A DNA stretch of 64,000 nucleotides from Sphaerosporella brunnea (lineage: Eukaryota > Ascomycota > Pezizomycetes > Pezizales > Pyronemataceae). Below, piece by piece: positions 54,717 to 64,000 of the stretch; within the stretch, counting starts at the first letter, position 1; every line of letters begins with the position of its first letter. The position numbers and the translations under genes are program-made. Location: NCBI GenBank assembly GCA_008704415.1, contig VXIS01000001.1:248001-312000 (forward strand). The letters run 5' to 3'. The notes under the pieces are model-generated. The model worked only from the letters and a program-made list of their open reading frames with translations, was not told the DNA's origin and did no database searches.

Positions 54717-56056
54717 TGAGGTGTACTCGGGGGTGCTCGTACCTTGCGGCCATTTTGCGGTCACCGAACCGAGAGTAGGGTCACGCTGAGTAAGCGTTGC
54801 GTTCAAACGAGTGGACATCACAGCGCCGGTCACAATCAAAACAAATAGATAAAGGAACCCAAGGCGCACATCGTGCTACGGGGATGAGGCGGGAGCGTGT
54901 CACGTACTTTCACGTACAAGCCTCAGTGGGAGCCTTCCGGTGGCTCTATAGGCCCGATGTTACCTAGCAACAAGCAGCAACCTAGGTCTTCCTGTTAGAG
55001 CCAAATATGACTCCTAGTTATAGCAGAAATCTGTTTTGCAACTATGGAACGCAAATTTAGAAACTCAACGGAGTGGTAAAAGTTCTATTGTGTCGCAATA
55101 GAGCGACGGGAAGGCTTCCAATAATCATGATAACACTTTGGGCAATAAGACCCCTCTTCCATGAGAACATACCATTCAAGCAATGCCGACTGGTGAACTC
55201 TTCCTTTGCGGTAGCTACTTACTTGATGTATTATACCTGCGCCTACCATACCTGCGCATGCCGTCATTATCGTCGTCATCATCATTATCATTATAATTCT
55301 CACACTCTGGCACATTCACGCGACCCTGCTTAAAACTGCTAACCCGTCCGAAGACTATCAGTGATATCCCATGGCCCGCGTGAGCACAGAGCGTCGGCCA
55401 AAATCATTTGGGCCCATTTAATGCCTGGCGGGTGCATTGCGTGACGCACCATGACCGAACAGCCGAAACCCCGAAAACCCGAAATCTGACAGTCATCTTT
55501 CGCAGTGACCTTGAACGGCTCGAAACAAGAAATCGAAACAGGGTTTGACCTGAGCCTGGCCATCACCATTACGTTTCGGACCACCGAGGTCGATTTCCTT
55601 TTCTTGCAATCGCCAAAGTCAGGTCCTCCATTTGTTGCAAAAAAAAAAAAAAAAAACCCAGCCTTCCGTGCTTCCAGAATAACAGCCAGCAGGACGGTCG
55701 ATGCAATCTGCCGGTAGCCTTCCTGTCGTTCTTCTTCCACCGGATTGGTCGTCCTCAAAAACTTCCAACCGACTATATCCGAAAAGGATTTCGATCATGT
55801 TCTTGTAAGGGGCGCGGGGCCGGAGGTCTGGTTGGAGACTGGAGCGAAAAGACCAGTGTCGTTACCAGGATCCAAGAGGCTTAACACGGGGAGCTGGAAA
55901 AACACAACTTCCCTCATGGCAGCTGCTGCTCGTTCGGCTGTCACGTCGTCTCACTCGGGGAATAGTGTGGCTGATGCCGTTGTGGCGGTGCTATGCACGA
56001 ACGTCTCATGCACAGGGCGGGTTCCGCAGAAACGTAAGGCGGCAGTTACCCCGCAT
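54717..56056. other. Divergent intergenic region of SDR and BTB genes
   Basis: The first 150 bp may be coding if the longer SDR start is used. TCGTCATCATCATTATCATT (55269-55288) is a simple patch and there is an A18 run at 55640-55657. No other feature is supported. Confidence 0.45.
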
Positions 56057-56138
56057 CAGTCGCGGAGCTCCAGCATCCCCTCAAGCGCCGTAAATTTCAG
56101 TCGCGGAGCTCCAGCATCCCTCAAGCTTCCGTAAATTT
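56057..56138. repeat. Two 41-bp tandem repeats in the BTB promoter
   Basis: CAGTCGCGGAGCTCCAGCAT continues with CCCCTCAAG and CGTAAATTT and is repeated head to tail with four differences. A third partial unit (CAGACGCG) leads into the TATA box. Each unit contains the palindrome GGAGCTCC. The repeats end about 40 bp before the start codon. Confidence 0.85.
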
Positions 56139-56147
56139 CAGACGCGA

Positions 56148-56155
56148 TATATAAA
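56148..56155 (+). promoter_or_regulatory. TATA box of the BTB gene
   Basis: TATATAAA lies 32 bp before the ATG and directly after the tandem promoter repeats. Confidence 0.5.
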
Positions 56156-56179
56156 CAAGCTATCCGCTCCCAAAAACCC

Positions 56180-57343
56180 ATGTCCGACTCATCTCGGCCA
56201 CTCGCCAAAGTCACCGATGTCGATCCGGACGGAGATGTCCAGGTGTTCTTCACAAAGTCCCCCCAGCTAGCCACCAGAGCGTCTTCGTACGTAGCCATCC
56301 GGCAAAAAAAATCCTGGACCAATTCCAAAAACTAACGCCGGCACAAGGAAAGTCATGTCTCTGGCCTCTCCCGTTTGGCGCGCGACGTTTTCGCCCAAGT
56401 TCAGAGAAGGCATGGTGTTAGCGAGGGATGGGGCGCTGACTTACGAGGTGGACGACGATGCAGCGGCGATGATGATAATCCTGAACGCGCTACACCACCG
56501 GAACCACGAGGTCCCAAGCGACGTCAACGTTGTACTTCTTCATGCAATCGCTCTTCTCGCCGACATGTATGACCTCTCTCAAGCGCTGCTTCCCTGGAGC
56601 GACAATTGGATTCGAAAACTGCAGCCCACATTCCTTACGTCTCCCGGCTACGAGAAGTGGTTGTGCATATCATCGGTTTTTAACGTGCCGCAAATGTTTG
56701 CGCAGGTTCGCTACAAGCTTCTGTTGGTGGCTACGGTGGATGATGAAGGCGAGATGGTAACGCCAGAAGGAAATCGGTTTTCAGAGGGGGTCCGGGACAG
56801 CATAATCAGTAAGAAACCCCCTGGCGCATCCGGTCTTCGCACTGATTTTTTCCCCCCTCAGCTGGCATGAGAAACAAACGGGATACGCTGGCAAAAAGGT
56901 TATCGGACGGCTTACTTGCTGTGTTTGAGAGGTACAAAAAAGCCTCGAAAGCTCAGAAAAGCCTCTGCAGTATCCATTCCCCAATCACCACGTTCTCTCC
57001 TTTCAGTGGGCCACAGGGCTCCCAGACCCAAGCGTGGATCGCCTCTCAGAAGCTCTGCGACAGCGCTGTTGTCGGAGCACTGACGCTCTGTCTGCTGCGT
57101 TCTGGATTATGGGACCTCCATGGCTTGGGGGTGGATAGCGATCGCTGTCCACTGAAGCTGTATAAAGAATTGAAAACGATGGAAAACCCTTGCAGCGCTC
57201 ATATCTATAGTTGGGGACAGCTTTCAGGTCGGCATTTAACATGTGGCTTGTCTGTGCAGAAAGAGATCCTTGATTTGGCAGAGTCGGTCGAAGTGGAGCT
57301 CAACAAGGTATTGGAGCCTCATAGTACGCTATTGACGCCATGA
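56180..57343 (+). CDS. BTB/POZ-domain protein, 324 aa
   Basis: Exons 56180-56286, 56348-56808, 56862-56931 and 57007-57343 in consistent phase. The first join restores the BTB core: DPDGDVQVFF, then ASSKVMSLASPVWRATFSPKFREG, then MIILNALHHRN and LLADMYDLSQALLPWSDNW. This is the fungal BTB pattern (V-S-S-x-V-x-x-x-A-S-P-V-F), with the domain at about 10-125. The C-terminal 200 residues have no recognised domain but include a Cys-containing helical stretch (SAVVGALTLCLLRSGLWDLHG). Such proteins often act as adaptors or dimerisation factors; no partner can be named. It is preceded by a TATA box and tandem promoter repeats. Confidence 0.8.
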
Positions 57344-57769
57344 GACGAGAGGAGCTGGCCTGTCGACAGAGACTATCATCTCTGTTTGAAAAGACTTGAG
57401 ACCGCTGTAGGTAGCTGGCGTGTAACTCTTTGGATAGTGAAGGTTCCATCACATGCGCAGATCATATCTTTCAAGTATCCCACCCACCCCACGAACGCGA
57501 CAATGCTATGCCATTCTGGAAGATCTTCGTTTTAATGTGTTGTCGTTCTCAGGGGCTCTACAAGGAAGCATGCAACCCGAACCTCTGAGAGAGCGAGTTC
57601 CCGGCCGTGATCTTATGATGTCAGAGTTCAATACCAGTTGCACCATTTTGGTAATCAATTTCATTGCATAAAACCTCCAACCAAACTATTCCTCGCACTC
57701 ACATGCGCAGTACACGGGGCACGGGCTTTTTCTCATGCCTCAATCACCGAACAGAAAGGAGAAATACAG
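57344..57769. other. Convergent intergenic region
   Basis: Sequence between the ends of the BTB gene (+) and the 253-aa gene (-). No feature is recognised. Confidence 0.45.
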
Positions 57770-58622
57770 CTACACAAGCTCCCATTCATCCCCACCACGA
57801 AGCGGCATGTGCATCAACCTTGCGGTATCGTCGCTTTCCCACTTGACCCCCACATTCTTATTCAGCAGCCCTCCGAACTTCCATTCGTATGCGACATTGC
57901 TGAGCGTGAGGCTGTTGCCCTTCGGATCGCCAATGGCAACATAGGCCGAAACGCAGTCGCAAGCCACATTCCCGATCGTCTCCGGAATGGTCTGGATGGT
58001 GACCTTGTCGTCCCTAACCATGACGGCGGGGTTTCTCAGGTTGCTCGCCGTGGTCTGGACGATGAACTTGGTCCGGCGCGTGTCCGACGCGTACAGGTGG
58101 GCGTCGTCGGCGTACACGCACCAGTAGATACTTGGCTGGCGGCGGTTCCGGATGAAGAACTCGCCGCCGCTGACCCAGTCCGGGCCGGCGATCGGGTTGG
58201 GGATCACAGGCCAGTCGCGGCCGCCGAGGTCGTTGAGCAGGATCGCGCTGAAGACGTTCTTGAACTGCGGCAGCTCGTTGCGGTTTTGGAAATTCCAGAA
58301 CGCCCCGTAGCCCTCTGAGCGTGTTGTGAGAAAACAGAAAAAAACAAAACAAAACAAAACAAAAACCTGAGACCAAAAGGCTTACGGGCCGAAGGGAATT
58401 CCTACCGGGTGAAGTGAAGCACCAGAACTGCGGTGACCGGCGGTCCAGCACAGTGAACAGCGGATCGCGATTCGCCATCAGCAGTCCCTGCATCGCGCGG
58501 AAAAGCTCGTCGGCGTCGAACCGCGAATTGAAGCACAGCATGAAGCGGCCGTTGTTGGCGGCTTCGACGGCATTGTTCGTCGACGCCCACTTCAGGAAGA
58601 CGTAGTAGACTCCAGTCGACAT
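57770..58622 (-). CDS. Unrecognised 253-aa protein
   Basis: Exons 58622-58406 and 58314-57770, joined in phase 1 by a 91-bp intron that contains an AAAAC repeat. Start MSTGVYYVFLKW. The protein seems globular and beta-rich with many aromatic residues: FWCFTSPEGYGAFWNFQN, GGEFFIRNRRQPSIYWCVYADD, NVAYEWKFGG. There is no signal peptide or membrane segment. The splice join and even hydrophobic pattern support a real gene. A carbohydrate-binding or lectin-like fold is imaginable from the aromatic content, but nothing in the sequence proves it. Confidence 0.6.
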
Positions 58623-59128
58623 TGTGGGGGTGGGGAACAGTAGATAAGGATCTGAGATGAAGGAGAGCGGTATGGTTCGGAGTTTTTGAGGATCTTGAGC
58701 TTTGAGACGATGTGTGCGGTCTGATTGACTTGTTGTCGACCCACGGGGGCGGCCGTCTCTTTACATACGTTTCTGTTTCCTCAGACTCTTGTTTTTTTTC
58801 TTTTTTTTTTTCCCTGGGCTGGCATCTCCAGCAAACTGTGTGGCGCACTCTGAGTGTCGAAGAGTAGCTGAAAAACGAACATCTGGAGCCGGGTGGTGCA
58901 TCCATCAGCTCGCACAAGTTTTGAAGCAGGAGAGCGACTGTCGCGCGTTTTGCGTTGGACAAACTCCACAGCTCTTTTCGACTGGAGATTTTCAAAAAAA
59001 GGCCGCAGAAGCGGTATATTCTCTTTGCAGTATGGTATATTTCCACAGAGACTCTGTGAGATGCTCCCTACCCCCCCCCCCCCCCGGCGCTTCAGTATAC
59101 AAAGCTTAGAGCTTTTTGCGCCCGGACC
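58623..59128. other. 5' flank of the 253-aa gene, homopolymer-rich
   Basis: It contains T runs (58791-58811) and a C15 run (59072-59086). No coding signal. Confidence 0.4.
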
Positions 59129-60670
59129 ATGTGGAGTAAGTATTCAAGCGTAATGTTCGCCTTCAGCGTGATCTCGTCGACGGCGTCCGGGCGATCACCA
59201 CCAGAGCCGTGTACTCGCAAACCACTCTCGGTTGGAAGCAGTCATACTCCAGCTGGTAATGATGCATTTTTTTTATTTTTTTTTCATACTGCATTCGGCC
59301 ACTTGCGGCCTGCATGCGGAGTGGGCCGCGCAAGTCTGCGCGTTTCAGCTGCCCGGGTTACCGCCTCGTCTGAGCCAACCGGGCACGGCTCCCCATTGGC
59401 TGAATGCAGCAGCATCGGGGTAGCACACGCAAAGGCGGCGTCGAGATCGGCCGGCCCGCGTTGGATCCGCACGTGGCGCAGAGCGGGGTAGAAATGGCAG
59501 TTGTTGCCCACATTTAGCGCGGAGTACAGCTGCAGATATTGCACGCACGTTTCAGCCCGGAAACTCCCCGGGGAGGTCGGATGCAGATGTGCCACTCACC
59601 GCACTCTGCTCGGTCGGTGCCATCCGGACACTTGGTAGTGTTTCCATTGCTGGAACCAAAAAGCAGTAGATAGAGTTTCCGAGCTCTTCCTGCTGCGCCT
59701 AGAAAACTCCATTGGCTGGAGATATAGCAGAGCATGTCAACAACTACCATCACGGGCAATTGACTTGCCTGGAGAAACATAGCGACACAGCTAAGCCCCC
59801 GGAGAGACGGCCCCAATGACGAGGAAGCAGAATAGCAGCTAGGAGGAGTTGGGGGGATCTGATGCCACCTGCTCCGATCTCTTTACTACCCTGACGGCCA
59901 GCTCGCAAGCAAACGTGTACGTTGCCAAGAAGGGCACTTCCAACCTCGAGAAGTGGATCTTCCTTCAAGCAGGAAACAAGAAGGAACAGAACAGGGGGTG
60001 TGTTTCCTTTGCCATGCGGTTTTTTTTTTTTTTTTTTTTTTTCGCCCGTGGGGGCCGAGTTTTGGAGCGGCCCACATTCTTTTTGCAGTCTGCTTGTGTT
60101 GTTGAAAGCTGGGAGACGTTTCAGTGGTGTTGGTTTCAGGGACGGTCATTTTTTTTTTTTTCCATGCGACACGTATCGGCGAGGAGGTGGAATCTTAATG
60201 TCTTGTTCATGACATTCATCGTGATTCCAGACAGGAGGTCGATGCCGGCAACCTGCAAAGGTGGTCGCTCTAATGGCAGTGACTAAACAGCCGGCGTTTT
60301 CCTATAATTTAGAGATGCACCGCCTTCCAGCGCAGGTGGCGATGCGATGAGCCTCCTGTCAGCCCATTTCCCTTTTACTTAGCCTCACAGGAAAATCGGA
60401 AACCTCAGCTCGTACAGCGATTACATGCAGCACAACCTTCAATTGAACCTGGATGAGCTGAGGTTAGGCTCGATTAATCCTTCTGATTGGGTGTTACGAC
60501 TCACCCCCCCCCCCCCCCCCCCGCAGCTGCAGCGCACAGCCCTCACAACTTTGTGCATCCTTCTCTTCTTCGGGGAAGGGGTAGGTACTCCTCCTCGGAT
60601 GCAGAATCCACTGTGTAATGAGACGGTAGCAACCTCAGAAGCATCACCTGGAGCGGGGTTTCGTTGAGTT
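59129..60670. other. Unresolved region, possible gene remnants on both strands
   Basis: On the minus strand, protein-like pieces occur at 59171-59090 (DEITLKANITLEYLLHMVR), 59520-59284 (NVGNNCHFYPALRHVRIQRG) and 59740-59610. On the plus strand, GTSNLEKWIFLQAGNKKEQN (59927-59986) and KIGNLSSYSDYMQHNLQLNL (60389-60448) look like exons separated by intron-like stretches with T20+ and C18 runs. No single consistent model was found, so no gene is called. Confidence 0.35.
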
Positions 60671-62810
60671 CAGCTGGCACCGTGAAAGCTTGCAGAAACG
60701 GCGGTTGCGATCGTGAAAAACGACTGGCCAGCCAAGGGTGTTACGAAAAAGGGTATCTCTGATGCCCGGAATGGTGCATAGTATCTGGCCAGGCACGGTT
60801 TCGAAAGGAGTGGCCAGTGAGGAAGAGTCTTTAGTCTCGAAAACGGTAGCTGGGTGGTCTGTTCGAGCAAGGGACTGCGTGGGCTCACAAAAGTGATCAG
60901 TTTGACATTCCTTGTTTCGGTAGACAATTGGTTGCTGTGTTCCGACCGGCAGAGTTCTATGCATGTGGGCGGGCCAGTCTCCTCAAGGTCTTAACAATTG
61001 TGAGGAACCGAGTGCAATACTATGAAGACAACTATTTACCAGCCTATAGCTAGGTGGCAAATACACCGTTCTATACGGCCGACCAATTTTCCCCGTTGAT
61101 TAAAAGCACCACTTGGCGAGTAGGCCATCCCCGCCAATAGCGGGCGGGCCTGCCGGCCAAGTGAAAACTTGGTGGGGAGGATACCACCCTCTCCCGGCCA
61201 AGAGCGAGGACGAGGCAAAAATAGTCTTACACATTTACTCCAACTTCCCCTAAACCTCTCCCTCTGCGGCGTCTTCTCTTCCTATGGCCTTCTCCCACTG
61301 GAAAATCCGATGAGAGAGGACAGCAAAGTGGAACATCTACCGCACCAAATATCTCTCTTGACCGAAAGAGGGCGTCCCCTCCATCTTGGTTGGAAAGGCG
61401 GACACCCCTTGGCCGAGGGGGGGGGGGGTGGGGGGGCGATTTTTCCGCCGTATAGAACGTACACATTCGCCTTCAAGCCCGCTCCTGGAATCACAGATTC
61501 TCCAGGAACGGAGTGTCAACAGAGAGCCGTTGCCTTTCCCCACGTGACACGGCGTAGAAAAAAAAAACATCCGGCGGAGATATGTTGCGAATATTGGTTT
61601 GACCCAAACAGACCGCGCCACGCCCCAATGGAGCGATGGGTTCGTTTCTTTTCCTTGTTCGTGGCTGGCGTCGTAACAACGCGCAAAGCTCCGCCCCGAC
61701 ACAATGGAAACCATAGCCAAAAGACGGTAATCGAATTTTGAAACCTAGCCCTGCCCTGTCCTACAACCCTTAACTCCCTAAATCCGCGCACCTTCAAGCT
61801 TCTCTTCTAAACGTCCGCTCGGGGTCATCGCCTCCGGGCCAAGCCGGGGAAGAGCCCTTACTCCCCTGGTGATAACCTTTCCCCTCAAGTCAGCCGCGAT
61901 ATCGCTCGCTCACTTCTTCCTCCTCGTCCTCGAGCCCGTAGTTCGCACAAAACGGACCATGGCGACTTGCGCGGATGGGGGATTTCAACTGGTTTTGGCG
62001 AGCGAGCTGGATGTGTTCTGTGATGCAGTGATCAGCATCGATGTCCCGAGTTTGTTCCGTGGAATGCACCCGCCGTCATGCATTGTCTGCGGCTTTGCAC
62101 ATTATTCCTCCCAGTCTGAGAAGCCATCCGACTCGGAGTGACGACGCATGGTTCCAGCAATCCTTGATCTCTCCCTCTTTGGAAAAAAACCATAATACCC
62201 CCCCGGCGATGAACAACAGCGACACGCCGAAGCATCGGCGTCAACGAGCACGGTTCGATTGGGCCAAAACTTTGAGTAGGCAGGCGTTGCTGAGTTCTAT
62301 GAACTTCACTTCAAAATGGCAGTCGTAAGAAGAATGGATGGGCCAGCGGATTCCTCAACCACACAGCATCACTCGCAATCACTTCCCCCCCTCCCCCCTC
62401 CACCCTCGCCAAAACCATCCTCAAAAGTCACCTTATGTTACACTGCAAGAGGTGAAAGGAACAGCGCAAGGATTTCTTCAAAGGAGTAGAAAGAATATGG
62501 GGACGACGCAGACAGAAGAGAGTGAGGGACATTTTTTGCGATGACAGGATGACGACGGTCGTGCTGAAATTCCTCAATGAGACTGAAATTGGAAGACGAA
62601 CGGGTTAAGTCCCCATTAAGGGGCTGACACCACAGACTGCGGGAGTGTTTAATGGTGTGATTTGCTTTCACGTATCTCTTTTGTATGGGGAGCCCCAACA
62701 GACGGGTAAGACCGTGGGGACAGGATACCAGGTTTCTTTTGTCCGTCATAGGCCTTCGGCCTCACTCCGATTCGCAAGATAGGAGGCACTTGGGCTAATG
62801 TCCTTGTGTA
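60671..62810. other. Long region without a supportable gene
   Basis: It holds a G-run cluster (61419-61436) and several short frames on both strands. The 61959-62141 plus frame (MATCADGGFQLVLASELDVF) is small and unsupported. A CGGCCTTCGG-type palindrome lies at about 62752. Relic transposon DNA is suspected but not shown. Confidence 0.4.
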
Positions 62811-62853
62811 CGATGTATGATTTAAAACAAAACAAAAACAAAAAACAAAACCA
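62811..62853 (+). repeat. A-rich retroposon tail
   Basis: TGTATGATTTAAAACAAAAC followed by AAAAACAAAAAACAAAACC resembles the tails at 14.1, 15.6 and 62.9 kb. The body upstream is not defined. Confidence 0.45.
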
Positions 62854-62928
62854 TCCTCTCGCACGGCCACCACGTAGTAGCAACACCAGCAAGCCCTCAC
62901 TGCCCCAGTAGCAGGCCCAGCCTAGGGT

Positions 62929-62963
62929 CGAATACAGTCCGTATGATTTAAACAAAAAAAAAA
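62929..62963 (+). repeat. Retroposon 3' end with A-rich tail
   Basis: GGTCGAATACAGTCCGTATG, then ATTTAAAC and an A10 run. It shares GTCGAATACAG with the LINE end at 7.4 kb and TATGATT plus the A/C tail with the ends at 14.1 and 15.6 kb. Its 5' limit is unclear. Confidence 0.5.
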
Positions 62964-63831
62964 CGCTCGCGCTCGACACCACAGCCTCGGCCAAAAACCG
63001 TCGCTATCCACGGGCGGGGGACCGACGTGCTCGTGAAGCAAACCCCCGAAGGAGTGTTTCCACCCGCCGAGGTGTGCTGGCCCAATCCCCCCCCCGCCCC
63101 CCCTCTGCAAACGCGCTCGGGCAGGCAGCTGCTGTGTTCGAGGCATTGACCAAAACCGGGTGGTGCTTTGCCGCTGACGATGTTGCTCGCCAGAGCTAGT
63201 ATTATTTGTATAAAGATGAACGGCCTGCCCTAAACAATAATCCACGTTGCCGGGTTGGTTGGTATGTTCATGTTGCCACTCTGTTCTGGCAACAGGGTGA
63301 GCGAGTTGGGGAGTAATTTTCGATGCAAACGCTTTGCTGGCCATGGAGAGTAACTCGTTCCTTCAAAGCCCGACGTCGACTGCAGGCTTCTAGTTATGCA
63401 TGGCTATCGAACGCTGGTAGATTCAACTAAAAGCTTGAACCTTTTATGTTCCCGACGGTTGTAACGTCGCACCGCGAATTTTTGCCGTTAACTTTAGAGT
63501 ACATTTGACGAGTGATGACCGATGAAGGCCTTCCCGTTGGTTACAGAGTCCAAACCCCTCTAGCGTATACCTGGCCATATTTTCCCACAGCAAGATCGAT
63601 TCCAACTCTAGGAAATACTGCAGTGCTATGCAAAGAACAAGGGTATAGAATACAAGGGCGAAAATAGAAGAAAAAAAATATGGGTTAGAGCGGTCGTACA
63701 GTCGTAACTCGTAAACTGAAAAACAAAAAGCACGCTGAAACGCTAAATCCTGATCCCAACGCCCGCTTCAACGTCAAATCAATCCAAGCCTGTACCAATC
63801 GAGATCCAGCATCCATTCAACATACTCCATC
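62964..63831. other. Intergenic, 5' flank of the last gene
   Basis: No coding signal is supported. The C-rich patch at 63089-63103 and the CT/CA-rich leader before 63832 are the only distinctive features. Confidence 0.4.
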
Positions 63832-64000
63832 ATGACCAACCGTCCACTCCCAGATCATTCCACCCCACCCCCCTACTCCTGGCGTCAGAACGTCCAGAAC
63901 CTTCCAATGGTCCTCTGGAAGAATCCCCCGCCAGCGCTACTCTTCTCTGGAGCCGAATCTTCTGCATCACTGACGACCGCCTTCTTCTTCGCCGGCGGCG
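63832..64000 (+). CDS. Start of a gene cut by the window end, possibly reticulon-like
   Basis: The frame begins MTNRPLPDHSTPPPYSWRQN at 63832 in a good context and stays open for 56 codons to the window edge. The segment MVLWKNPPPALLFSGAESSA resembles the entry of a reticulon-homology domain (W-K/R-x-P-x-x-S-x-x-x-F), followed by hydrophobic AFFFAGG. If so, it would encode an ER-shaping membrane protein. Only the N-terminus is visible, so the family is a guess. Confidence 0.45.
   Translation, partial: MTNRPLPDHSTPPPYSWRQNVQNLPMVLWKNPPPALLFSGAESSASLTTAFFFAGG

Noticed and set aside
61169..61741. 190-aa plus-strand frame
   Set aside because: It crosses a G-run and an A-run, has no motif and looks like chance; it is not called.
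1..64000. CRISPR arrays, rRNA, tRNA genes, bacterial-type operons
   Set aside because: No spaced direct repeats, rRNA signatures or complete cloverleaf were seen, and the gene structure is eukaryotic.

Overview
The window looks like nuclear DNA of a filamentous ascomycete (Pezizomycotina-type). Genes lie on both strands without operons. Introns are mostly 42-75 bp with GT..AG ends and CTAAC/CTGAC-like branch sites. The gene content (NACHT-ankyrin receptor, ankyrin-linked S8 peptidase, a CYP52-like P450, BTB and M35-like proteins, long low-complexity fungal proteins) and scattered relics of several transposon classes fit this group. I cannot name the species. Exon joins given here were built by eye from frame, splice sites and family knowledge; no transcript data were available.

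Layout. 0.5-2.6 kb: Tpa1/Ofd1-type 2OG dioxygenase (-). 2.8-4.1 kb: LINE tail and a broken Tc1/mariner transposase. 5.3-6.4 kb: a long unrecognised ORF (+). 7.4-9.0 kb: LINE C-terminal relic and a Tudor-knot/chromo-barrel-like fragment. 9.9-22.4 kb: a block that may be an allorecognition or cell-death locus, made of a 1611-aa alpha/beta hydrolase-NACHT-ankyrin-ZZ receptor (-), an unrecognised 294-aa protein (-), two abutting TA-flanked DNA elements, and a 981-aa protein with a C-terminal subtilisin domain (+).

24.1-32.2 kb is a conventional stretch: ectonucleotide pyrophosphatase (+), a tail-anchored acidic protein (-), a Gar2/Nsr1/nucleolin-like nucleolar protein (-) and mitochondrial ribosomal protein mL54 (+). 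33.6-35.3 kb: CYP52-like P450 (+). 35.8-36.2 kb: a small two-exon gene (+). 37.0-39.2 kb: a disordered repeat protein (-). 40.5-41.5 kb: an M35-like secreted metalloprotease (-). 42.8-46.5 kb: a coiled-coil/RRM-like protein with 15-aa repeats (+). 46.9-48.3 kb: a DNA transposon with long inverted repeats. 48.6-50.7 kb: a lysine-rich repeat protein with phase-0 mini-exons (+). 51.9-52.2 kb: a second copy of the same LINE. 53.9-54.7 kb: SDR oxidoreductase (-). 56.2-57.3 kb: BTB protein (+). 57.8-58.6 kb: an unrecognised 253-aa protein (-). 58.6-63.8 kb is mostly relic sequence with long homopolymers. A new gene starts at 63832 and leaves the window.

The strongest observations are the completed receptor gene, with a ZZ finger recovered on a last exon, and a retroposon with a 13-bp target duplication sitting inside one of its introns.
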